Shown here piece after piece: positions 52,591-61,711 of a stretch of 64,000 nt of DNA. The DNA is from Acidobacteriota bacterium. Its GTDB lineage: Bacteria; Acidobacteriota; Vicinamibacteria; Vicinamibacterales; SCN-69-37. The notes below the pieces were generated by a model. The model ran no database searches. It had not been told where the DNA came from and saw only the letters and a list, made by a program, of their open reading frames with translations. The translations under genes were made by a program, and so were the position numbers. The stretch lies in NCBI GenBank assembly GCA_020853395.1, contig JADYYY010000004.1, positions 1 through 64,000 of the forward strand, written 5' to 3'. How positions within the stretch are numbered: the stretch's first letter is position 1; every line of letters begins with the position of its first letter.

Positions 52591-53790
52591 ATGTCGTCCG
52601 CTGATACGCCAGCCGCGCGTCTGTCGACCCGCCTCGCGTTTCTCGTCGCGGGATTCGGTCTGTCGTGCTGGGCGCCCCTCGTGCCGTTCGCGAAGGACCG
52701 TCTGGCCGTCGACGATCGCGTGCTCGGCGCGCTGCTGTTGTGCCTCGGCATCGGTTCCGTGCTCGCGATGCTCGTCACCGGCGTCCTGAGCGCCAGGCTC
52801 GGCAGCCGGCCGATCATCGTCGTCAGCGGGTTCGGGCTGGCGGCGATGCTGCCGGTGCTGGCGCTCGCGGCGACGCCGCTCACGCTCGCCGCGGCGCTCC
52901 TGCTCTTCGGCGCCGCGCTCGGATCGCTCGACGTCGCGATGAACATCCATGCGGTCGACGTGGAACGCGATGCGCCGCGCCCCCTGATGTCAGGATTCCA
53001 CGCGCTGTTCAGCATCGGGGGGTTCGCGGGCGCCGCCGTGATCACGATCCTGCTGTCGTTCGGCACGGGAGCGGTCGAGAGCGCGGCCGCGGCATCCGTG
53101 CTGATGGTGCTCGCCATGGCCGCGGCGCGGCCCCGCCTGCTGCGTGCGACCGGCACCGCAGGCGATGCGCCTCTCTTCGTGCGTCCGCGCGGCATCGTCC
53201 TGCTGCTCGCCGGCCTCGCGGCGGTCACGTTCCTCGTCGAGGGCGCGCTGCTGGACTGGAGCGCGCTGCTCATCACCGGCGCCGGATTCGTGGAGGTGGC
53301 GCGAGGAGGCGTGGGCTACATGCTGTTTGCGATCGCGATGACGGCCGGCCGCCTCGTGGGCGATGCGCTCACAGCGCGCCTCGGCGACGGGCCGACGCTG
53401 CTCTGGGGCAGCGGCCTCGCGATAGCCGGGTTCGTCGTGCTGCTCGCGGTGCCGGTCGTCCCGGTGGCTCTGACGGGGTTCGTCCTGATCGGTCTCGGCG
53501 CGGCCAACATCGTCCCGATACTGTTCAGGCACGCAGGCCGGCAAACGAGCATGCCCGCGGGCCTCGCCATCGCCGCGGTGACGACGACAGGCTATGCCGG
53601 GGTGCTGGTGGGCCCAGCGGCGATGGGATTCGTCGCGGACGCGTACGGGCTCGAGCCGGCGTTCTGGATGCTCGCCGCGCTTCTGTGCGTGGTGCCGCTC
53701 TCTTCCGGATGGATCGTGACGGCTCCCACGAGCCGCTCCCGCGACGGCGAATCACGTCGGCCATCTCGAGAAATCACACGCGAGAGATGA
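52591..53790 (+). CDS. MFS transporter
   Basis: The 399-residue protein has 12 hydrophobic helices in two halves, with the helix 2-3 loop TGVLSARLGSRPIIV (motif A-like) and MTAGRLVGDALTARLGDGPT in the second half. It resembles FucP/YbjJ-like major facilitator proteins. Substrate unknown. Confidence 0.88.
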   Translation: MSSADTPAARLSTRLAFLVAGFGLSCWAPLVPFAKDRLAVDDRVLGALLLCLGIGSVLAMLVTGVLSARLGSRPIIVVSGFGLAAMLPVLALAATPLTLAAALLLFGAALGSLDVAMNIHAVDVERDAPRPLMSGFHALFSIGGFAGAAVITILLSFGTGAVESAAAASVLMVLAMAAARPRLLRATGTAGDAPLFVRPRGIVLLLAGLAAVTFLVEGALLDWSALLITGAGFVEVARGGVGYMLFAIAMTAGRLVGDALTARLGDGPTLLWGSGLAIAGFVVLLAVPVVPVALTGFVLIGLGAANIVPILFRHAGRQTSMPAGLAIAAVTTTGYAGVLVGPAAMGFVADAYGLEPAFWMLAALLCVVPLSSGWIVTAPTSRSRDGESRRPSREITRER

Positions 53791-53811
53791 ACGGTCGCGC
53801 GCGGGTGGCTC

Positions 53812-53850
53812 GGAGCGCAACGTCGCCGACGGGCGACGAACCTGCGCTCC
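53812..53850. terminator. Nested hairpin between convergent genes
   Basis: Outer stem GGAGCGC/GCGCTCC (53812-53818 with 53844-53850) and inner stem CGTCGCC/GGCGACG (53821-53827 with 53832-53838) form one bulged structure between the MFS stop and the end of the minus-strand oxidoreductase. There is no T-run. Confidence 0.45.
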
Positions 53851-53873
53851 AAGTCGTGGTGTGTCGCGCGCCG

Positions 53874-54878
53874 CTACGCGCGCCCTTCGAAGCCCGGCAG
53901 TATCATGTCGCGCATCGTGCGGAGGCCGGGTGGCGCGTTCAGCACCTTGGGGATCGAGTTGACGACCATCGCCACCGTCGCGATGTCGCCGTGCACACCG
54001 CCGGTGATCGTCATCGCGATCGGCGGCACGCCGTCGATCCGGACCGCGTCGTAGGACTTCGGCGCCCCGAGGTAGGCCTCCATGTGCAGCCGGATCACCG
54101 GCTTGCCGTCGCGATACCCCACGCCGTCCTGGACGATGCCGGCAACCTGGCCGGGCTCCACGGTGATGAACGCGCTCGAGACGCGCGTCTCGGCGAGCTT
54201 CGGCCCGATCTCGTCGGTGATGCGGTCGATCTTCCAGCCCATCGCGTCGGCGATCATCGAGATCGATTCGGCGAGGCCGACGTGGCGGACCGTGCCGGTC
54301 TCGACCCGGCTCTCGAACGCGTCTGGCGTGAGCCCGGCCCCGATCTTCTGCTGGAACGGCAGCCGGCGGACCCGCGCGTCCTGCACGCGATCGATCTGGA
54401 TGGCGTCCACGCGATCGCAGACGCTCGTCAACGCGATCGGCAGCGCGTCCATGACGAAGCCGGGGTTGACGCCGGTGCCGAGGACGGCGACCCGCGCTTT
54501 CCGGGCGAGCGCGTCGATGCGCCGGGCCGTGGCCGCGTTGCGCTTCACCGGGTACGCCAGCTCCTCGGTCGTCGAAACGATCGGCACCTTGAGCGCGAGC
54601 ACCGCCTCGAACTCGCCGAGCGCCTTTCTGAGCGAGGACTGCGTGCACAGGATGGCGACGTCGGGCTTGGCCGCGCGGATCGTCTTCGCCACGTCGGACG
54701 TCACCTTGACGCCGACGCGCCGGCCGACGGCGGCCACCTCGCCGAGGTCCCTGCCCACCTTGTCGGGATCGACGTCGACCGCACCGACGATCTTCAGCCA
54801 CTTCCGGCCGACGACCTGGCGCACGATCCCGGCACCGATCGGTCCCACGCCCACGTGCAGCACTTTGATCCGCGCCAT
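53874..54878 (-). CDS. DapB/2,4-diaminopentanoate dehydrogenase-like NAD(P)-dependent oxidoreductase
   Basis: The 334-residue protein starts with an NAD(P)-binding Rossmann motif VLHVGVGPIGAGIVRQV, continues with VDVDPDKVGRDLGEVAAVG and VLGTGVNPGFVMDALP, and has the dihydrodipicolinate-reductase-like C-terminal domain. It resembles 2,4-diaminopentanoate dehydrogenases, which deaminate an ornithine-derived amine. No ornithine catabolic genes lie nearby, so another amine or amino acid may be the substrate. ATG 54878 matches the family start. Confidence 0.83.
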   Translation of the reverse strand: MARIKVLHVGVGPIGAGIVRQVVGRKWLKIVGAVDVDPDKVGRDLGEVAAVGRRVGVKVTSDVAKTIRAAKPDVAILCTQSSLRKALGEFEAVLALKVPIVSTTEELAYPVKRNAATARRIDALARKARVAVLGTGVNPGFVMDALPIALTSVCDRVDAIQIDRVQDARVRRLPFQQKIGAGLTPDAFESRVETGTVRHVGLAESISMIADAMGWKIDRITDEIGPKLAETRVSSAFITVEPGQVAGIVQDGVGYRDGKPVIRLHMEAYLGAPKSYDAVRIDGVPPIAMTITGGVHGDIATVAMVVNSIPKVLNAPPGLRTMRDMILPGFEGRA

Positions 54879-54988
54879 CCGTCCGCCGCCTCCGCCCTCG
54901 TGTGATGCGGCGCACATTCTATGCGAGGCGGTCGAGGCGGTCGCGGTTCGGCGGGCGGCACGCCCCTGAAGTAGGATGTGGGCCGTTC

Positions 54989-56953
54989 ATGGCCGTCCTG
55001 CGCCGGACCGTCGTCGTGGCCGCGCTCGTCGCCGCGTGGCCGGGGCCGGCCGGGAGCCAGCCGGCGGCGCCGCGCTCGCCCCGCAACGCGAGCTACACGC
55101 TCCACGCGACGCTCACGCCAGCCACGCGCAGTATCGAAGGCCGCGGCCGCCTCACGTGGCGGAACGCAGCCGGCGTACCGGCGACCGAGCTTCGCTTCCA
55201 CATGTACTGGAACGCCTGGCGCGATCCGAGCTCGTCGTGGTTCCGCGAACACCGCCTCGTCTCGCGAAAGCCCGCGGCACCCCGCCGCACCGAGGACGCC
55301 GGCCAGATCGACCTCACCGCCTTGACGCTCGTGCAGGGCGAGACGCGCGAGGACCTGCTGCCCGACGCGCGGTACATCGCTCCGGACGACGGGAACGAAC
55401 AGGATCAGACGGTGCTGCAAGTGCCGCTGCCACGTCCGGCGGCTCCCGGCGAAACGCTCGAGCTCGACCTCGCGTGGACCGCGCGGGTGCCGCGCCCGGT
55501 CGCGCGCACGGGCGTCCTCGGGCAGTACTACTTCATCGCGCACTGGTTCCCGAAGATCGGCGTGTTCGAGGATGCCGGATGGAGCTGTCACCAGTTCCAC
55601 GCGGCTACCGAGTTCTACGCCGACTACGGCGCGTACGACGTGAGCCTGACGGTGCCGGGCGGATGGATCGTCGGCGCCACGGGCGTCGAGCGCGCGCGCG
55701 TCGACAACGCCGACGGCACCGCGACGCACCAGTACGTCGAAGCCGACGTCCACGACTTCGCCTGGACGACGAGCCCGCAGTTCGTCGACGTGCGCCGCCA
55801 GATCGAAGAGCCCGGGCGGCCGCCCGTCGACGTCCGCCTCCTGCTCCAACCGGAGCACGCGGATCAGGTCGAGCGCCATTACACGGCGGTGCGCGCCACG
55901 CTCTCGTCGTACGGCCGATGGTTCGGTCCGTACCCCTACGGACACCTCACCGTCGTCGATCCCGTGACGGTGATGAACCCGAACGTGCAGGGAAACGACA
56001 CGGGCGGCATGGAGTACCCGACGCTCATCACGGCGGGCGCTCGATGGGTGTCGCCGTGGACGTCGATGGATCCGGAAGGCGTGATCGTCCACGAGACCGG
56101 CCACCAGTTCTGGCACGGTGTGGTCGGCACGAACGAAGTCGAGCATGCCTGGATGGACGAGGGTGTGACGACCTACGTGACCGCCCGCGTGATCGAGGAC
56201 GCGTTCGCTGGACGGTTCACCGCGGTCGAGCGCTACTTCGGCGGCATGGTCGCCTGGCCGTTCGCCGACGTGCCGTGGTCGCGCGACCTGCACGGCAACC
56301 GGCTAATGAGCTATCGGAGTGGCCCGAGCTGGGACGCGCCGGCGGCGCCGACCTGGCAGTACTGGCCCGGCACGGCCCGCAACGTGACGTATGCGAAGAC
56401 GGCGTTGTGGCTGACGTCGCTCGAACGGCAGATCGGCTGGGACGCCATGCGCCGCGTGCTCTCGACCTACTACGGCCGGTATGCCTATCGGCATCCCGCG
56501 CCGTCTGATTTCTTCGCCGTCGTCGCGGAAGTCAGCGGCCGTGACCTGACGTGGTTCTTCGACGCCGTCCACCGCAGCGCCGCGTCGTTCGACTACGCGG
56601 TCGATCAGGTCACGTCGGAGCCGATCGACGACGGTCTCATTCGGACCACGGTCGTCGCCCGCCGGCTCGCCGACGGCGTGTTCCCCGTCGACGTCCGGAT
56701 CACGTTCGACGACGGATCGTCCGTGCGGGAGCGATGGAACGACGCGGCGCGCTGGCGGGCGATGTCGTTCGTCCGGACCGCCGCGGTCCGCGAGGTGGCG
56801 ATCGATCCCGATCGCGTGCTCACGCTCGATCTGAACTACACCAACAACACGTGGAGCGCCCGCCCCCGCGCACGCGAGGCCGCCGGCGCCTGGGCGCTGC
56901 GCTGGCTCACCTGGGCGCAGACCGTGCTGCTCACGTATGCCTTCTTCGTCTGA
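54989..56953 (+). CDS. Exported M1-family metallopeptidase
   Basis: About 654 residues with a signal peptide (VVVAALVAAWPGPAGSQ), an N-terminal beta domain, the substrate motif GGMEYPTLI in place of GAMEN, and the zinc site HETGHQFWH with the third ligand Glu 18 residues on (NEVEHAWMDEG). The C-terminus ends in a hydrophobic stretch (TWAQTVLLTYAFFV) that may anchor it. It would trim N-terminal residues from peptides outside the cytoplasm. A -10-like TAGGAT lies at 54972-54977. Confidence 0.9.
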   Translation: MAVLRRTVVVAALVAAWPGPAGSQPAAPRSPRNASYTLHATLTPATRSIEGRGRLTWRNAAGVPATELRFHMYWNAWRDPSSSWFREHRLVSRKPAAPRRTEDAGQIDLTALTLVQGETREDLLPDARYIAPDDGNEQDQTVLQVPLPRPAAPGETLELDLAWTARVPRPVARTGVLGQYYFIAHWFPKIGVFEDAGWSCHQFHAATEFYADYGAYDVSLTVPGGWIVGATGVERARVDNADGTATHQYVEADVHDFAWTTSPQFVDVRRQIEEPGRPPVDVRLLLQPEHADQVERHYTAVRATLSSYGRWFGPYPYGHLTVVDPVTVMNPNVQGNDTGGMEYPTLITAGARWVSPWTSMDPEGVIVHETGHQFWHGVVGTNEVEHAWMDEGVTTYVTARVIEDAFAGRFTAVERYFGGMVAWPFADVPWSRDLHGNRLMSYRSGPSWDAPAAPTWQYWPGTARNVTYAKTALWLTSLERQIGWDAMRRVLSTYYGRYAYRHPAPSDFFAVVAEVSGRDLTWFFDAVHRSAASFDYAVDQVTSEPIDDGLIRTTVVARRLADGVFPVDVRITFDDGSSVRERWNDAARWRAMSFVRTAAVREVAIDPDRVLTLDLNYTNNTWSARPRAREAAGAWALRWLTWAQTVLLTYAFFV

Positions 56954-58001
56954 AGCTACGGCGCCAGCGGCCTCGGTGGCCCGCGCGACGGTGATCGGCG
57001 CCTTCCTCGAAGGCTGGCGGCGCGTCGTGCGCGCGCCGGCGCTGACGGCCAGCGTCATGGTGTTGACGTTCCTGACGGCGCTGCCGTTGGCCATCGCGCT
57101 CCGCGCGTCGATGGAACGCCACCTCGGCGCAAGCGCCGAAGCCGAGCGCGCGCTGAGCGGATGGAACGAGACCTGGGCGCTCGAGTTCTCGTCGAGCACG
57201 CCCGGGCTCGGCCGAACGTTCACGCACGACATCCTCGGGTTCGGCGGCACGCTGGCGGCGCTCAGCCGATTCGCCGACGCGGAACCGATCGAGCCGGCGC
57301 TCGCCGGCGCCATTGCGACGTACCTCGTCCTCTGGACCTTCCTGTCGGGCGGCATCCTCGATCGGGTCGCGCGCGCGCGCCCCGTGCGTCCGGCCGCGTT
57401 CTTCGCAGCGGCCGGCGTGTACTTCCTTCGATTCCTCCGGCTGGCGGTGCCGATCGGGCTGGCGTACTGGGCGCTCTTCCGCTGGTTCCGTCCCCTGCTG
57501 TTCAGCTCGGCGTACGACCGGCTGACCAGGGATCTGGCGAACGAGCACCAGGCCGTGATCCTGCGCGGCGCGCTGTACCTGACGTTCGCCGCGGCGCTCG
57601 CGACCGTGAACGTCATCGCCGACTTCGCCAAGGTGCGCATGGTCGTCGAGGATCGGCACAGCGCGATCGGCGCCCTCTCAGCATCCGTCAGGTTCGTGAG
57701 GCGCCGGTTCCGGCGCGTTGCCGCACTCTACCTGCTGAACGTCCTCGCCGCGATGGTCGTCGCCCGGCTCTGGCTGCAGACGGCGCCGTCCGCGTCGGCG
57801 CCGCTCTGGCTCGCGTTCGCCGGCGGCGAGCTCTACCTGCTGTGCCGCGTCTGGACCCGGCTCGCCTTCATGGCGTCGGAGGTGGTCTTCTTCCAGGGCG
57901 AGTTCGCCCACGCGACGTTCACGGCGGCGCCGGCGCCAATCTGGCCGGACTCGCCCGCCGTCGAGGCGATCCACAATCTCCGCAAGCGCGTCGATGGCTG
58001 A
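56937..58001 (+). CDS. Polytopic membrane protein of unknown function
   Basis: The 354-residue protein has six or seven helices (ASVMVLTFLTALPLAIALRA, AIATYLVLWTFLSGGILDRV, LRLAVPIGLAYWALFRW, AALYLLNVLAAMVVARLWL). It resembles DUF4013-like membrane proteins by layout only. It overlaps the M1 peptidase gene by 17 bp and the next small gene by 8 bp, so all three are probably one transcription unit. Confidence 0.72.
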   Translation: MPSSSEATAPAASVARATVIGAFLEGWRRVVRAPALTASVMVLTFLTALPLAIALRASMERHLGASAEAERALSGWNETWALEFSSSTPGLGRTFTHDILGFGGTLAALSRFADAEPIEPALAGAIATYLVLWTFLSGGILDRVARARPVRPAAFFAAAGVYFLRFLRLAVPIGLAYWALFRWFRPLLFSSAYDRLTRDLANEHQAVILRGALYLTFAAALATVNVIADFAKVRMVVEDRHSAIGALSASVRFVRRRFRRVAALYLLNVLAAMVVARLWLQTAPSASAPLWLAFAGGELYLLCRVWTRLAFMASEVVFFQGEFAHATFTAAPAPIWPDSPAVEAIHNLRKRVDG

Positions 58002-58305
58002 CCAGGCTCGCGTCACGATCGCCCGCACGTCGGCCGACGACGTCCAGCAGCGCCAGGTCATCGTCTCGATCGACGATGGGCCGAAGGCCACGCTGCTCTT
58101 CGGCGACACCGTGACCTTCACCGTCGATCCGGGCGAGCACGTGCTCAGGACGAACAACACGCTCGTCTGGAAGAAGACGCCGTTCTCCGTTCAGCCCGGC
58201 GAGTCGGTGGAGTTCGCCGTGGCCAATCGCGCGACGCGCTTCACGCTCGGCTTCCTCTCGCTGCTCGGCGTCGCGCCGCTGTACCTGACGATCGAGCGGA
58301 AGTGA
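57994..58305 (+). CDS. Small beta-sandwich protein of unknown function (PEGA-like)
   Basis: The 103-residue protein has alternating beta-strands (RQVIVSIDDGPKATLLFGD, VTFTVDPGEHVLRTNN) and a C-terminal hydrophobic stretch (LGFLSLLGVAPLYLTIE) that could be a membrane anchor. The pattern resembles PEGA-type domains. It overlaps the upstream gene by 8 bp. The last codons form one arm of a bidirectional terminator. Confidence 0.7.
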   Translation: MADQARVTIARTSADDVQQRQVIVSIDDGPKATLLFGDTVTFTVDPGEHVLRTNNTLVWKKTPFSVQPGESVEFAVANRATRFTLGFLSLLGVAPLYLTIERK

Positions 58306-58329
58306 GCCCGCGACGAGGCGGGCTCACTT
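58300..58329. terminator. Mirror-image bidirectional terminator spanning both stop codons
   Basis: A perfect 11-bp stem (AAGTGAGCCCG with CGGGCTCACTT) and an 8-base loop. Each arm encodes the final Lys codon and TGA stop of one of the two convergent genes. Confidence 0.75.
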
Positions 58330-59136
58330 CTCGCTGGCGAATCGCCCGTCGATCTCGGACGACGGCACGGCCGCGTCGAGGCTCGTGAACGTGCCGCGCT
58401 CGGCGATCTCGCGCGCCGCGGCGATCGTGGCCGCCCAAGCGGTCCGGGCGAGCGCACCGCCGACGCTGATCCGGCGCACGCCGAGCGCCGCCAGCTCGGC
58501 CACGGTCGTGAAGCCGGATCCGACGAGCACGTTGACCGGCAACGGCGAGACCGCGCGGACGATGCGCGAGATGGCCTCGAGGCTGCGGACGCCGGGCGCG
58601 TAGAGACAATCGGCCCCCGCCTCGGCGAAGGCGGTCAGCCGCTCGATCGTCATCTCCAGATCGGGATGGCCGGCGAGAAAGCCCTCCGATCGCGCCGTCA
58701 GCACGACGATGCGGCCGCTCGCGTCGATGGCCGCACGCGCCGCGCGCACCCGCTCGACGGCATGGGCGAGCGCGTAGAGCTGACGCGAGTCGGCCAGCGT
58801 CGAGTCCTCGATGGAAAGGCCGGCGATGCCGGTCGCCGCGGCCGCCGAGACGTGCCTGGCGACCTCGTCGGGATCGTCGGCGAAGCCGGCCTCGAAGTCG
58901 GCGTTCACCGGAATCGCGACGCCCTGCGCCATCGCCGAGAGGTGCGCCAGCACCTCCTCGACGGGCACACCGTGATCCTGGCGGCCCTGCGACCAGGCGA
59001 AGCCCGAGCTCGTCGTTGCCACCGCACGAAACCCGAGCTGCGCGAGCACGCGCGCCGTGCCGAGGTCCCACGGGTTGGGCATGACGAAGCACCCGGACGA
59101 GTGCAGCGCGCGAAACACCGTGCCCTGATCGCTCAT
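58324..59136 (-). CDS. Isocitrate lyase/PEP mutase-superfamily enzyme
   Basis: The 270-residue TIM-barrel protein has FVMPNPWDLGTARVLAQLGF, the metal-binding NADFEAGFADDP and the downstream AGLSIEDST, as in the PEP mutase/isocitrate lyase superfamily. The KKCGH motif of true isocitrate lyases is absent, so it is more likely a C-C or P-C bond lyase or a related hydrolase of unknown substrate. The ribosome-binding region is a triple 9-bp repeat (59142-59168). Confidence 0.88.
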   Translation of the reverse strand: MSDQGTVFRALHSSGCFVMPNPWDLGTARVLAQLGFRAVATTSSGFAWSQGRQDHGVPVEEVLAHLSAMAQGVAIPVNADFEAGFADDPDEVARHVSAAAATGIAGLSIEDSTLADSRQLYALAHAVERVRAARAAIDASGRIVVLTARSEGFLAGHPDLEMTIERLTAFAEAGADCLYAPGVRSLEAISRIVRAVSPLPVNVLVGSGFTTVAELAALGVRRISVGGALARTAWAATIAAAREIAERGTFTSLDAAVPSSEIDGRFASEK

Positions 59137-59141
59137 CGTTC

Positions 59142-59168
59142 TCCTCTGCCTCCTCTGCCTCCTCTGCT
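59142..59168 (-). repeat. Three tandem 9-bp repeats carrying GAGGA Shine-Dalgarno cores
   Basis: Plus-strand TCCTCTGCC, TCCTCTGCC, TCCTCTGCT. On the minus strand each unit gives GGCAGAGGA-like sequence with a GAGGA core. The nearest core lies at the usual distance from ATG 59136. Confidence 0.8.
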
Positions 59169-59291
59169 CGACGTTTCAGACCTGCCGCCTCGGAGTCGAG
59201 GTAGCATCCGTTCACTGCCGCGTGCCATCCGAACGGCCTGCTCAGCAGGCGCGGAACGACTGACGATGACGCGGGCGCGATCCGCGCGAAC

Positions 59292-60782
59292 CTACCGGCT
59301 TGGCGCCGCGGCGCCGGCATACTCCTCGATCAGCGTCCGATAGACGGCGATCGCCTGCTCGTACTGCGCGATCGACACCCGTTCGTCCACGCCGTGCAGG
59401 CGCTCCACGTCGGCCGGCGTCAGCCGCAGCGGCAGGAAGCGGTACGCATCGATCGCGACATCGCGGTAGTGGCGCGCATCGGTCGCCCCTGGCACGAGGT
59501 ACGGCGCGACGACGACCTCCGGCATCGTCGCGCGGATCGCGCGCGCGAGCGCGCGGTAGCCGCCGGAGCCGGTCGACGAGACGGGCGACGGCTCGAATGC
59601 CGGACCGACCGGTGCCACGGCGATCGCCGGATCGGCGACGACCTGCCGCACGTGCTCGAGCACGGCGCCGGTCGTGTCCCCCGGCAGCACGCGGAAGTTC
59701 ACCACGGCGCGCGCCTCCGCGGGCAGCACGTTCGGCGTGACGCCCGCATCGAACATCGTCACCGCCGTCGTCGTCCGGATGGCGGCGTTGGTGGACGGCG
59801 AGGCGGCGAGCCGGCGCAACAGCAGCGGCTCGGCGAGCCACAGGTTGGCGATCGCGGCACGCTGGACGAACGGCAGCCGCGGCCCGATGCGATCGAAGAG
59901 CGCGCGCGTCGGCCCGGCGAGGCGCGGCGGCATCTGGTTCGCTTCGAGACGCGCGATGGCCTCGCTCAACGCGCCGATGGGGCCGTTGGCCGGCGGCATC
60001 GACGAGTGGCCGCCGGGCCCACGCGCGGTCAACTGCACGGTCACCGAGCCTTTCTCGGCGAGGCCGACGAGCGCGACCGGGTCGCGCAGGCCGGGCAGCA
60101 GGCCGTCCGCGATGACGCCTCCCTCGTCGAGCACGACGGCGACGCGCGTGCGCCGCTGGCGCAGCAGGCCGGCGATGCGGGCAGCGCCAGCCGCGCCGCC
60201 GGCTTCCTCGTCATGGCCGAGCGCGACGAGCAACGTACGCGCCGGCCGGAACCCGCGCGCACACAGGCTCTCGAGCGCTTCGAAGATCGCGAAGACCGAC
60301 GCCTTGTCATCGAGGGCGCCGCGTCCCCAGACGAACCCATCCGCGATGGCGCCGCTGAACGGCGGATACGTCCATCGGGCGCCGGCGCCGGTCTCGATGG
60401 GCACGACGTCGACGTGGGCGGACAGGAGCAGCGCGTCCAGCGTGGCATCGCTCCCGGCCCAGGTGAAGAGCGCCGACGCGTCGCCCACCGGCTCGCGCCG
60501 CATCGCCGCGTGCACGAGCGGGTACTCCGCGCGGAGGTACGCGTGCAGTGCGGCGAACGGCTCCGTGTCGGCAGGTGTGCCGGCGGTGGGCGTGATGGTC
60601 GGGATGCGGATCGCCGTTGCCAGCCGCTCGGCCGCGCCGGCCCGGAGCGCGAAGGTTGGCGCCGGCTCGACGGCCGGGTCGTCCGCCGTGAAGACGGCGG
60701 TGCGCACGAGCACGATCGCGGCGACCGCGGCGATCCCGATGAGGGCCAGACGAGCGACCGCGCGCATCGGCCCGCGCGGCAT
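59292..60782 (-). CDS. M20-family peptidase, membrane-anchored
   Basis: The 496-residue protein has an N-terminal anchor (RLALIGIAAVAAIVLVRTAV), metal-site motifs LLSAHVDVVPIE, WGRGALDDKASVFAIFEALE and the Glu pair GHDEEAGG, matching the PM20D1/carboxypeptidase branch of M20. It hydrolyses amide bonds of peptides or N-acyl amino acids outside the cytoplasm. It begins 3 bp after the stop of the metallo-hydrolase gene, so the two are an operon. Confidence 0.9.
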   Translation of the reverse strand: MPRGPMRAVARLALIGIAAVAAIVLVRTAVFTADDPAVEPAPTFALRAGAAERLATAIRIPTITPTAGTPADTEPFAALHAYLRAEYPLVHAAMRREPVGDASALFTWAGSDATLDALLLSAHVDVVPIETGAGARWTYPPFSGAIADGFVWGRGALDDKASVFAIFEALESLCARGFRPARTLLVALGHDEEAGGAAGAARIAGLLRQRRTRVAVVLDEGGVIADGLLPGLRDPVALVGLAEKGSVTVQLTARGPGGHSSMPPANGPIGALSEAIARLEANQMPPRLAGPTRALFDRIGPRLPFVQRAAIANLWLAEPLLLRRLAASPSTNAAIRTTTAVTMFDAGVTPNVLPAEARAVVNFRVLPGDTTGAVLEHVRQVVADPAIAVAPVGPAFEPSPVSSTGSGGYRALARAIRATMPEVVVAPYLVPGATDARHYRDVAIDAYRFLPLRLTPADVERLHGVDERVSIAQYEQAIAVYRTLIEEYAGAAAPSR

Positions 60783-60785
60783 GGT

Positions 60786-61691
60786 TCAACGGACGCGCGT
60801 CGCGGCCGCGGCCGCGGCCGCGGCGCGCTGGCGGACGAGCTCGGCGCGGAACGCCTGCTCGCGTTCCCGCACGAAGCGGCGGTAGCCCGAGGGATCGACG
60901 AACACGGCCCGGCCGCCCGCCTCGAGCCGGGCATACTTCGCCTCCATGTCGAAGTAGCTGCCGTGCGCGCCGAGGAAGATGTCGCCGCGCAGCGAGCGCA
61001 GCACCCGGAACGTCCGGTCGAAGTCGGCGGCGATCTCGGGGTACGCCTCGTTGCCAACGAGCGCGTATCCCGGGTTCACGTTCGGGCTTCCGACGATCAC
61101 GACCTGCCGGCGCCGGCCATCGTCGTCGACGGTCAGCGTCCAGGTCGTGCAGCCCTTGGTGTGGCCGGGCGTCAGGCGCGCCACGAGCGTGGTACCGCCG
61201 AGCGCCACGGTGTCGCCGTCGTGAAGGATGCGATCGACCTTCGCCGGGGCGTAGAGCATCGTGTGGCTCGCGCCGTACTGGAAGTCGGCGCGGCCGCCGG
61301 ATTCGACCACCGCCACGTCGGCGTCCATCACCATGTAGGCCGCGCCGGTCGCCTGCTTGACCGCCATGCTGCCGGCGTCGTGATCCCAATGCGCGTGGCT
61401 GATCAGCAGCACCTCGATGTCGCCGAACGCGAAGCCGAGCCGTTCGACGCTCGCGCGGATCATCGGCACGCTCGCTTCGAGGCTGCTGTTGATCAGGATG
61501 TGCCCGGCCGGCGTCGTGATGAGATAGCTGGCCAGGCCGCGGCTGCCCACGTAGTACAGGTTGCCGGCGATGCGGAACGGCGGGAACGGCTCGGTCCAAT
61601 CGGCTTGCGCCGCCGCGGCCGCGGGCGCCGCCGCCGTCACCATCACCACGGCGATCGATGAAATCACGCGTCGCGTCCATCTCTGAGCCAC
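60786..61691 (-). CDS. Exported metallo-beta-lactamase-fold hydrolase, subclass B3-like
   Basis: The 301-residue protein has a signal peptide (SSIAVVMVTAAAPAAAAAQA), the zinc motif SHAHWDHDAG, the ligand His in TPGHTKGCTTW and GAHGSYFDM near the end, in the order typical of B3 beta-lactamases. Environmental B3 homologs vary in lactam activity, so resistance function is unproven. GTG 61691 has GGAGG six bases upstream, which overrides a longer open frame to 61760. Confidence 0.85.
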   Translation of the reverse strand: MAQRWTRRVISSIAVVMVTAAAPAAAAAQADWTEPFPPFRIAGNLYYVGSRGLASYLITTPAGHILINSSLEASVPMIRASVERLGFAFGDIEVLLISHAHWDHDAGSMAVKQATGAAYMVMDADVAVVESGGRADFQYGASHTMLYAPAKVDRILHDGDTVALGGTTLVARLTPGHTKGCTTWTLTVDDDGRRRQVVIVGSPNVNPGYALVGNEAYPEIAADFDRTFRVLRSLRGDIFLGAHGSYFDMEAKYARLEAGGRAVFVDPSGYRRFVREREQAFRAELVRQRAAAAAAAATRVR

Positions 61692-61711
61692 GTCACGCCT
61701 CCAACGGCGGC

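Noticed and set aside
60786-61691. The B3-type metallo-hydrolase considered as an antibiotic-resistance gene.
   Set aside because: Only the fold and zinc ligands are visible. Many environmental homologs do not cleave beta-lactams, and no mobile element is present.
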